Shown one piece after another: positions 1-4,383 of a DNA stretch of 5,733 nucleotides. Both the position numbers and the translations under genes were made by a program. This stretch comes from Candidatus Bathyarchaeota archaeon (GTDB taxonomy: Archaea > Thermoproteota > Bathyarchaeia > TCS64). Each line of letters opens with the position of its first letter. Position 1 is the stretch's first letter. The notes beneath the pieces were generated by a model. It saw only the letters and a list, made by a program, of their open reading frames with translations, had not been told where the DNA came from and made no database searches. The stretch is from NCBI GenBank assembly GCA_016934355.1, contig JAFGTA010000134.1, positions 1-5,733 of the forward strand. Direction: 5' to 3'.

Positions 1-669
1 GGACACCTCCTTCATGAAGGTGGCGGCGAGCCTGTGCTTCTCCGGAAGCATAGCGTCCAGAACCGGCTGGGCGCTGCTGATGTGCTTCGCGCTCTTGTGC
101 GCTATCTTAACTATGAAGTCGTTGAGAGCCTGATGGCTCTTGAAGGTGATGTTGGTGGGGATGCTCTCGAACCGCCTGTGCCACACGTAGACGGGCATGT
201 CCACGCCGTTGCAGCTGATGTCCTCGATGTTAGGGTCCTCCATAATCGCCTGGAGGGGACCGTACCCGATCAAGTCCCTGACGACGTAGTAGAATATCTT
301 GTCCCACTCTTCCATCTTGAACTTGCCGAGGCTGCGGTGGTACTTTTCGGCGATGATCTCCGCCTGCTCGAACACATAGTCCTTGGGGTCTATGCGCTCG
401 CCTTTAGGCGACCTGAACTCCTTGCTAAGAATCCTGACGATCCGTTCGTAGGTGTCGTACTGCTCGTCGGTGAGCGGGGCCTCCTCCACGTAGTAGTGGT
501 TTGCTCCGCCTAGCTCCTCCGACGTTATGATCTTTATCTGGGCATATGGCTCGTTTACCCAGTACTCGTGTATGATCTCAAAATCGGGTCGGCACTTGGA
601 GATAATTACTTTCTCTTCGGCTTCTGAAACCGGTTTCTTGTTTTTAATGAATCTGTTCAGTATCTCCAA
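1..669 (-). CDS. Archaeal type II/IV secretion system ATPase (GspE/TadA/ArlI-like), N-terminal part
   Basis: This is a cytoplasmic ATPase that would drive assembly of type IV pilus-like filaments. Only the first 223 residues are in the window; the gene runs off the left edge. The diagnostic block is at residues 134-155, G-Y-G-P-L-Q followed by M-E-D-P-N-I-E-D-I-S-C-N-G, typical of the N-terminal domain of this family. Before it come Y37-W-V-N-E-P-Y-A and Y59-Y-V-E-E-A-P-L, also usual in archaeal members. The Walker A, Walker B and His boxes lie further on and cannot be seen, so activity cannot be judged. The start is TTG: an in-frame TAG lies two codons upstream, a GGAGG at 677-681 ends 7 bases before it, and the next in-frame Met is residue 119. 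It follows the prepilin gene by 46 bases and is likely co-transcribed with it. A membrane platform protein (TadC/ArlJ type) would be expected downstream, outside the window. Whether it serves an adhesive pilus or an archaellum cannot be told. Confidence 0.9.
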   Translation of the reverse strand, partial: MEILNRFIKNKKPVSEAEEKVIISKCRPDFEIIHEYWVNEPYAQIKIITSEELGGANHYYVEEAPLTDEQYDTYERIVRILSKEFRSPKGERIDPKDYVFEQAEIIAEKYHRSLGKFKMEEWDKIFYYVVRDLIGYGPLQAIMEDPNIEDISCNGVDMPVYVWHRRFESIPTNITFKSHQALNDFIVKIAHKSAKHISSAQPVLDAMLPEKHRLAATFMKEVS

Positions 670-676
670 TGCCTAT

Positions 677-681
677 CCTCC
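677..681 (-). promoter_or_regulatory. Ribosome binding site that fixes the TTG start of the secretion ATPase
   Basis: GGAGG on the minus strand, inside AGGAGGAT, leaves 7 bases before the TTG at 669-667. The same 7-base spacing is seen for the delta and alpha oxidoreductase genes, which supports TTG as the true start. Confidence 0.8.
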
Positions 682-687
682 TAAAGT

Positions 688-703
688 AAAAGAAGAGAAG
701 GAG
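688..703 (-). terminator. Pyrimidine-only run between prepilin and ATPase genes
   Basis: Read on the minus strand this is 16 consecutive pyrimidines ending in TTTT, placed between the prepilin stop and the ATPase ribosome binding site. Archaeal intrinsic termination relies on T-rich non-template tracts, so this could cause partial termination and give more pilin than ATPase mRNA. That role is inference; no hairpin precedes it and the run of T is only four long. Confidence 0.3.
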
Positions 704-715
704 TGAACCGCTAGC

Positions 716-1219
716 TTAAGGCAGTCTAATCAGTTTGATGTAGTCCATGCCGCCAGCGCTGTGTAGCTTCACGTTCACCGTAGTACCAGAGCTCAGGCTC
801 GCCAGTTCAGACACGCCGCTGCACGGGCTGTCGATGTACAGGTAGATCGTTGAAGACTCACCTGCCTTAAGTGTCACTCCAGTTGATTGGATGCTAGCTC
901 CCCATTGAGTAGCGGTGACGTTTGCAGCTGATACGTGGTAGTTGCCTGCTAAACACGGCACATCGTTCAGGAAGACCATGTTTATGGTCGCGTCCGCTGA
1001 ACCGCTGTTCTTGATGGCCATGGTTACAGTCCAGATGGTGTTGGTAGAGTCATATGACGCGTACCCTGTCTGTATTTCGACTTTCTCGAACTGTGTGTAC
1101 TGGCTGCTGATGCCTCCCATCCAGTAGCTTACGCCGACTGCGACGGTGATGGCGACGGCAACTAGGATGACTGTGGCAATTACTGGGCTTACGGCTTTTC
1201 TATTTTTCATGAAGGTCAT
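716..1219 (-). CDS. Archaeal type IV prepilin (Pilin_N-like class III signal)
   Basis: This is a small secreted filament subunit of 167 residues. A short basic leader (M-T-F-M-K-N-R-K) is followed by K8-A9-V10-S11, which fits the archaeal prepilin-peptidase rule; cleavage after A9 would leave a mature protein beginning V-S-P-V-I. Residues 10-34 form one hydrophobic helix for membrane storage and filament packing. The rest is Ser/Thr/Gly-rich beta-type sequence, with two cysteines (C89 and C133) that could form a disulfide and one N-glycosylation sequon at N100-V-T. The C-terminal pattern A-G-G-M-D-Y followed by K-L-I-R-L-P resembles other archaeal pilins. The start at 1219 sits 10 bases after GGAGG; the in-frame ATG at 1210 would be 19 bases away but would still leave a usable signal. 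The secretion ATPase lies immediately downstream, supporting a pilus role. A minor pilin or archaellin-like subunit is also possible. It has its own promoter. Confidence 0.88.
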   Translation of the reverse strand: MTFMKNRKAVSPVIATVILVAVAITVAVGVSYWMGGISSQYTQFEKVEIQTGYASYDSTNTIWTVTMAIKNSGSADATINMVFLNDVPCLAGNYHVSAANVTATQWGASIQSTGVTLKAGESSTIYLYIDSPCSGVSELASLSSGTTVNVKLHSAGGMDYIKLIRLP

Positions 1220-1224
1220 CTCAT
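1216..1224 (-). other. Two-codon start-stop unit overlapping the prepilin start
   Basis: The minus strand reads ATG AGA TGA, and the final TGA overlaps the prepilin ATG (ATGA). The upstream ATG is 5 bases from the GGAGG at 1230-1234, whereas the prepilin ATG is 10 bases away. Ribosomes could initiate on either one. This may be chance; it is recorded because it bears on the choice of start. Confidence 0.3.
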
Positions 1225-1230
1225 TTTTAC

Positions 1231-1246
1231 CTCCTTAACCAAGGAG
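1231..1246 (-). promoter_or_regulatory. Inverted repeat that pairs with the prepilin ribosome binding site
   Basis: On the minus strand CTCCTT, loop GGTT, then AAGGAG form a perfect six-pair hairpin with a four-base loop. The second arm is most of the AAGGAGG ribosome binding site of the prepilin gene. An RNA containing both arms would hide that site. However, the TATA box predicts a transcript start near 1234, which would leave the first arm out of the normal mRNA. The repeat could therefore act only in read-through RNA, or as a DNA operator between TATA box and start site. Confidence 0.5.
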
Positions 1247-1255
1247 CAGCTTTTT

Positions 1256-1265
1256 GTTTATAAAG
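1256..1265 (-). promoter_or_regulatory. TATA box of the prepilin promoter
   Basis: The minus strand reads CTTTATAAAC, a good archaeal TATA box, preceded by ATCC. Its centre is about 41 bases before the prepilin ATG. With the usual archaeal spacing of about 26 bases, transcription would start near 1234, giving a leader of roughly 15 bases that begins at the ribosome binding site. Confidence 0.65.
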
Positions 1266-1297
1266 GGATTATGCATATTAGTTTGGTATCGATTCTA

Positions 1298-1326
1298 AGT
1301 AACGGAAACATGGTGAATGCGTTACT
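1298..1326. repeat. Inverted repeat upstream of the prepilin promoter
   Basis: AGTAACG (1298-1304) and CGTTACT (1320-1326) are perfect seven-base inverted arms, 22 bases apart start to start, which is about two helical turns. They lie upstream of the pilin TATA box, where an activator could bind. Arms of this length can arise by chance in a gap this size, so the role is tentative. Confidence 0.3.
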
Positions 1327-1336
1327 CAATATCATA

Positions 1337-1359
1337 ATCATGTTATAGTCATCATGTTA
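1337..1359. repeat. Short direct repeat upstream of the prepilin promoter
   Basis: ATCATGTTA occurs at 1337-1345 and again at 1351-1359, 14 bases start to start. The second copy is followed by C, giving GTTAC, the core also found in the adjacent inverted repeat. It could be a repeated regulator site or simple AT-rich coincidence. Confidence 0.3.
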
Positions 1360-1411
1360 CAGGTATTGATCAGTGATCCATGTTTTCCTCTTCTTTTGGA
1401 TAACATTCAAT

Positions 1412-1451
1412 AAAAAAACATGTATATAATAGTTAAATAAATATAAAAAAA
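1412..1451 (-). terminator. T-tract terminator after the oxidoreductase operon
   Basis: Immediately after the beta-subunit TAG, the minus strand has a run of seven T (1451-1445), then AT-rich sequence, then a second run of seven T (1418-1412). Archaeal RNA polymerase terminates at such U-tracts without needing a hairpin. Two tracts in tandem are consistent with insulating the downstream pilin promoter. Confidence 0.55.
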
Positions 1452-1453
1452 GG

Positions 1454-2329
1454 CTAGAGAGTAATCTTCTTGCCTTCCATAGACAGCAGGTTGGTCCGCC
1501 GCTCATCGACCTGGCCCTGTACATACTCGATCTGCTCATCGCTGAGCCTCCTGAAACGCCCCTGAGCCTTGAGGTACTCGGTGACCGGCTTCTGCTCTGG
1601 CTTCCTGCTCATCCTGAGCACCCCCTCCTCGACCTCGTAGAGAGGCCACGCCCAAGTGTCCACCTGCAGCTTCGTGACCTCGACGGACTTGGCGGGGTCG
1701 AACCTCCACCCCGTGGGGCACGGGATGACGGTGTGCAGGAACTTGAAGCCCTCGATCTCCTTCGCCTTCTTCAGCTTGTTAATCAGGTCCTGGGGGTAAG
1801 CCACGCTGATGGTAGCCATGTAGGATATCCTGTGCGCCGCCATGATGAGGGGCACGTCCTTCTTGTTGCTCAGCTTGCCCCCCGGCGTAGTCGTGGTCCA
1901 GGCGCCGTAGGGGGTGAGACCGCTCTTCTGTATCCCCGTGTTCATGTAAGCCTCGTTGTCGATGCAGAGCTGTATCATGTTCTCGTTACGCTCCGCAGCA
2001 GCGGAGAGCTTGCCGAAGCTGATATCGCCGGTGGCTCCGTCGCCGGCTGAGCTGACGACTGTGATGTCGTCCCACCCCTTGGCCTTGAAGGCGTTTACTA
2101 TGCCTGTGGAGCCGTCTGCGACGAAGCTGAAGTGGAGGCTGAAGTTGGGAATCTTGAGGTTCCTTATGGCGCACATGGCACAGGGGCCGTCTCCGTAGAC
2201 GACCGTCCTTGGGCCCAGCGCCTTGAGGGCGAGCTTCCAGAAGAGAGGACCTCCGCAGCCGGGGCAGCATGTGGTTCCTCCCTGCAGCAGGTTCTCCTCG
2301 TAACGTCTGTCGAATAGCTTCTCTGTCAT
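1454..2329 (-). CDS. porB: 2-oxoacid:ferredoxin oxidoreductase, beta subunit (TPP-binding)
   Basis: This 291-residue subunit binds thiamine pyrophosphate and one [4Fe-4S] cluster and, with the alpha subunit, forms the site where a 2-oxoacid is decarboxylated and oxidised. The TPP/Mg motif is visible as G96-D97-G98 with D124-N125 and N130 downstream. The four cluster cysteines expected for this family are present: C22-x2-C25, C50 in G-D-G-P-C, and C204 in P-C-P-T-G-W. The length is normal for an archaeal PorB. ATG 2329 directly follows the alpha TAG with no gap, and GAGGTGAT (2334-2341) forms a long match to the expected 16S rRNA tail. It is last in the gamma-delta-alpha-beta operon. Pyruvate is the default substrate for this architecture, but a branched-chain or aryl 2-oxoacid remains possible. 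Confidence 0.92.
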   Translation of the reverse strand: MTEKLFDRRYEENLLQGGTTCCPGCGGPLFWKLALKALGPRTVVYGDGPCAMCAIRNLKIPNFSLHFSFVADGSTGIVNAFKAKGWDDITVVSSAGDGATGDISFGKLSAAAERNENMIQLCIDNEAYMNTGIQKSGLTPYGAWTTTTPGGKLSNKKDVPLIMAAHRISYMATISVAYPQDLINKLKKAKEIEGFKFLHTVIPCPTGWRFDPAKSVEVTKLQVDTWAWPLYEVEEGVLRMSRKPEQKPVTEYLKAQGRFRRLSDEQIEYVQGQVDERRTNLLSMEGKKITL

Positions 2330-3523
2330 CTACATCACCTCTCCGAGTCCGTGGAGCTCAACCCAGTCCACGGTCTCCTTGACCTTCCCCTTCTCGACAG
2401 CCTCCAGCGTCTTGTCTGCCATGTACTCTATCTGCCTGAGGGTCACGTCGCTGCCTCCGAGGCCGACGTGGAAGTTGAGCAGCAGCGGCCTGTCGTCCAT
2501 CTGGTAGAGGGCGCGTGCCAGCTCCATGGAGACTATGCCTCCGCCGGCTGAGCCGTAGCTGGTGTTCCTGTCCACCATGGCCATCGCCCTGTACTTCTTG
2601 GCTATCTTCCTGAACTCCTCGCTGGGGAAAGGCCTGAATCCCCTGAGCTTCACTAAGCCTATCCGTTTACCTTTCTCCTGCATCATGTCGATGACGTCCC
2701 GCGCCGTGCCCGTCATGCTGCCCATGGTTATGAGCACCGCGTCGGCGTCCTTGCACCTGTACTCCTCGATGAGGCCGTCGTAGCCGCGTCCGAACAGCTT
2801 CTTGTAGTCCTTGTCCACGTCCTCGATGACCTTCTTGGCCCGCTCGTGGGCCTTCTGGACCTCGTATCTTGCCTCCGCTATGTTCTCGTTTCTCGGGGGG
2901 CGCCTGAAGTCGTCTGGGTGGAGGCTGTACATCTCGTGCTTGTAGGGGGGCAGCCAGTCGTCCACCTTCGCCTGGTCCGGCACCGTGGTGGGCGTCGCGG
3001 TGGCCGAGACGAAGTAGCCGTCGTAGCAAGGGGCGACGGGGAGGTAGATGTCCCGGTTCTCGCCTATCTTGTACGCCATGAGTATGGTGTCGAGGACCTC
3101 CTGGCTGTTCTCGCAGTAGAGCTGAATCCAGCCGTTGTCCCTTTGGAGCAGGCTGTCGTTGTGATCTGGGCGTAGCCCGCCTATGGGCGCGATCGCCCGG
3201 TTGACGAAGCACATGACTATGGGCAGCCTCATGCCTGGTGGCATCCAGAGGGCTTCCTCCATGTAGCAGACACCCTGGCTGCTGCTGGCGGTGAACACCC
3301 TGGCTCCCGCAGCCGATGCGCCTATGGCGGCCGCCATGGCGGTGTGCTCTCCCTCGACCTTGATGTACTCTGCCTTCATCGTGCCGTTCTCGATGAGGGT
3401 GGCGATGCTGCTGATGAGCTCGGTCTGGGGCGTGATGGGGTACGCGGGCACCACCTCGGCGCGTGCGAGCTTGGCTCCCCACGCGGCGGCCTCGTTGCCC
3501 TCCATCATCCGTGTGAAGCTTAT
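2330..3523 (-). CDS. porA: 2-oxoacid:ferredoxin oxidoreductase, alpha subunit, probable ATA start
   Basis: This is the pyrimidine-binding and transketolase C-terminal part of the enzyme, 397 residues if it begins at ATA 3523. The N-terminal domain shows G9-N10-E11-A12, Y28-P29-I30-T31-P32-Q33-T34, a conserved Glu in V-E-G-E-H (57-60), T-A-S-S-S-Q-G at 78-84, and R109 in V-N-R, the position that holds the substrate carboxylate in characterised pyruvate enzymes. The following loop (G115-G-L-R-P-D-H-N-D) differs from the N-I-W-x-D or S-I-F-G-D sequences I associate with pyruvate enzymes. The C-terminal half has E-E-Y-R-C, then I-T-M-G-S. ATA overlaps the delta stop as ATAA and lies 7 bases after GGAGG. 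The first ATG (3508) is 22 bases from that site and would leave only three residues before G-N-E-A, fewer than usual. No in-frame GTG or TTG lies between. An ORF extending to 3685 exists but its extra N-terminus is the delta gene in another frame. Confidence 0.9.
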   Translation of the reverse strand: MSFTRMMEGNEAAAWGAKLARAEVVPAYPITPQTELISSIATLIENGTMKAEYIKVEGEHTAMAAAIGASAAGARVFTASSSQGVCYMEEALWMPPGMRLPIVMCFVNRAIAPIGGLRPDHNDSLLQRDNGWIQLYCENSQEVLDTILMAYKIGENRDIYLPVAPCYDGYFVSATATPTTVPDQAKVDDWLPPYKHEMYSLHPDDFRRPPRNENIAEARYEVQKAHERAKKVIEDVDKDYKKLFGRGYDGLIEEYRCKDADAVLITMGSMTGTARDVIDMMQEKGKRIGLVKLRGFRPFPSEEFRKIAKKYRAMAMVDRNTSYGSAGGGIVSMELARALYQMDDRPLLLNFHVGLGGSDVTLRQIEYMADKTLEAVEKGKVKETVDWVELHGLGEVM

Positions 3524-3732
3524 TGTGTTCCCTCCTTCACCATCTCTATGGCGTCCACCGGGCACTCGTTGGCGCATACCCCGCAGCCCTTGCAGTAACG
3601 GTAGTCGAATATGGGCTTCCTTTCGTCGTTGAGCATGACGGTGCCCTCGGGGCAGAAGGTCTCGCACTGGCCGCAGCCTATACATTTCTCGTGGTTCGCC
3701 TTGGGGGCGAACGACCTAACGACCTGCGCCAT
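3520..3732 (-). CDS. porD: 2-oxoacid:ferredoxin oxidoreductase, delta subunit (2[4Fe-4S] ferredoxin-like)
   Basis: This 70-residue electron-transfer subunit carries two complete ferredoxin motifs: C17-I-G-C20-G-Q-C23 with C27-P, and C47-K-G-C50-G-V-C53 with C57-P. Both fit CxxCxxCxxxCP and should hold [4Fe-4S] clusters that pass electrons from the TPP-bound intermediate toward soluble ferredoxin. It is short for a PorD, with little beyond the ferredoxin fold. Two adjacent starts exist: GTG 3735 and ATG 3732. ATG is preferred because it leaves 7 bases after the GGAGG at 3740-3744, the spacing seen for other genes here, against 4 for GTG. ATG overlaps the gamma stop by one base (TGATG), and the gene's own stop overlaps the proposed alpha start, so translation is probably coupled on both sides. 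Confidence 0.93.
   Translation of the reverse strand: MAQVVRSFAPKANHEKCIGCGQCETFCPEGTVMLNDERKPIFDYRYCKGCGVCANECPVDAIEMVKEGTQ
3531..3535 (-). promoter_or_regulatory. Ribosome binding site pointing to the ATA start of the alpha subunit
   Basis: AAGGAGGG on the minus strand lies inside the end of the delta gene. Its GGAGG core ends 7 bases before ATA 3523 and 22 bases before ATG 3508. Nothing resembling a second ribosome binding site precedes the ATG pair. Confidence 0.65.
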
Positions 3733-4286
3733 CACGCCACCTCCGCAGCTGCGTAGCCTTTCTTGCAGGCTTCGACGTTTAGCTCGCCTATCCTGCCTGG
3801 GAAGGTGTGCATTATGGGTTCGTACAGCGACTCCAGCTTGACCCAGTCGGTTGCCTTGGCTATGGCCCCCATCATTATGGTGTTGGTGATAGGTATGGCT
3901 CTAGCCCCGAATAACTCTGTGCTGAGGGTTGTGGCGTCAATCGTCGCCATGGTGGACAGCTTGACGCCGAGGTTCACCTTCTTCGGTTTCCTCGGGTCGT
4001 TGAGAATAGCGATGCCGCCCTTCTTCAGTCCCTTCCTCACCGTCTCGTGCTCTGTGAGGGCGGGGTCCAGAACCACCAATGCATCGGGCTCGTAGATGCC
4101 GCTTGTACGCCGGATGGGCTTGTCGTCGAGCCTGAGGAAGACTGTGACGTCTCCTCCTCGGCGCATGCCGCCGTAGACGGGTATCTTCTGGGCGTGTTTG
4201 CCCTCGCTGAACGCCGCCTCGGCGAGCATGAGGGCGCCCATGACTGCTCCCTGTCCACCCATTCCATGGAATCTGATCTCGATCAT
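3732..4286 (-). CDS. porG: 2-oxoacid:ferredoxin oxidoreductase, gamma subunit
   Basis: This 184-residue subunit belongs to the pyruvate ferredoxin/flavodoxin oxidoreductase catalytic family (PF01558 type), which completes the CoA-dependent enzyme. The hallmark start E-I-R-F-H-G-M-G-G-Q-G-A-V (3-15) is clear, followed by A24-A-F-S-E-G-K, D-D-K-P-I-R and Y-E-P-D-A. The loop usually written F-P-S-F-G-x-E-R-R-G here reads I35-P-V-Y-G-G-M-R-R-G-G-D, part way toward the S-Y-G-x-E-x-R-G-G form of other 2-oxoacid enzymes. ATG 4286 matches the usual family N-terminus; GTG 4295 in the same frame would add three residues. Neither has a ribosome binding site, and the TATA-like box at 4321-4330 predicts transcription starting near 4300, so the leader is very short or absent. 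It is the first gene of the operon. Confidence 0.92.
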   Translation of the reverse strand: MIEIRFHGMGGQGAVMGALMLAEAAFSEGKHAQKIPVYGGMRRGGDVTVFLRLDDKPIRRTSGIYEPDALVVLDPALTEHETVRKGLKKGGIAILNDPRKPKKVNLGVKLSTMATIDATTLSTELFGARAIPITNTIMMGAIAKATDWVKLESLYEPIMHTFPGRIGELNVEACKKGYAAAEVA

Positions 4287-4320
4287 GTTGACCACTAAAA
4301 CGGGTTAGAATGCGCTGATG

Positions 4321-4330
4321 GTTTAGATAA
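4321..4330 (-). promoter_or_regulatory. TATA-like box for the oxidoreductase operon
   Basis: The minus strand reads TTATCTAAAC. Its centre near 4326 predicts transcription start near 4300, only 4 bases before GTG 4295 and about 13 before ATG 4286. This fits the absence of a ribosome binding site at gamma. The match to a TATA consensus is moderate. Confidence 0.4.
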
Positions 4331-4333
4331 GAC

Positions 4334-4350
4334 TTGCCAGCGCTGGGCAA
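4334..4350. promoter_or_regulatory. Dyad in the divergent promoter region, possible shared operator
   Basis: TTGCC (4334-4338) and GGCAA (4346-4350) are inverted arms around a seven-base centre, and the inner CCAGCGCTGG (4337-4346) is a perfect ten-base palindrome in a slightly shifted register. The element is centred at about 4342, midway between the two TATA-like boxes facing opposite directions. A dimeric regulator bound here could affect both the oxidoreductase operon and the deacetylase gene. The function is inferred from symmetry and position only. Confidence 0.4.
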
Positions 4351-4354
4351 CCCC

Positions 4355-4359
4355 TTTAA
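4355..4359 (+). promoter_or_regulatory. TATA-like box for the PIG-L deacetylase gene
   Basis: TTTAA within CCCCTTTAACC is centred 27 bases before the ATG at 4384, the normal archaeal distance from TATA box to transcription start. The transcript would therefore begin at or next to the start codon. The pilin promoter has a similar CCCTTTA core. Confidence 0.45.
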
Positions 4360-4383
4360 CCGAGGCGTCCATGGGATCACTGT

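Larger units (their letters stand above)
1220..1453. other. AT-rich intergenic region between oxidoreductase operon and pilin genes
   Basis: This is the largest non-coding gap in the window, 234 bases and much richer in A+T than the flanking genes. Read in the minus direction it contains, in order, T-tracts after the beta-subunit stop, a direct repeat, an inverted repeat, the pilin TATA box, a hairpin at the ribosome binding site, and the pilin start. I see no credible protein gene or tRNA in it. A small RNA cannot be excluded. Confidence 0.8.

Noticed and set aside
34..513. A 159-codon plus-strand open frame at the left edge
   Set aside because: It is antisense to the secretion ATPase, whose conserved N-terminal motif is unmistakable. 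The plus-strand translation shows no family features.
1368..1380. GGATCACTG shared between the pilin upstream gap (minus strand) and the deacetylase upstream region near 4374
   Set aside because: A nine-base match is expected by chance several times in a window of this size, and the two copies do not sit at comparable distances from a promoter.
1357..1539. A 60-codon minus-strand frame spanning the beta-subunit end and the AT-rich gap
   Set aside because: It is half alternate-frame beta subunit and half AT-rich non-coding sequence, with no ribosome binding site. The hydrophobic stretch comes from T-rich DNA.
2667..3482. A 271-codon open frame on the minus strand inside the alpha gene
   Set aside because: Its translation is dominated by Arg, His and Gly with no recognisable motif. 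It is the GC-rich alternate frame of a clearly conserved protein.
3524..3685. Extension of the alpha subunit upstream to an ATG at 3685
   Set aside because: The added residues are the delta ferredoxin gene read in another frame and do not resemble any alpha N-terminus.
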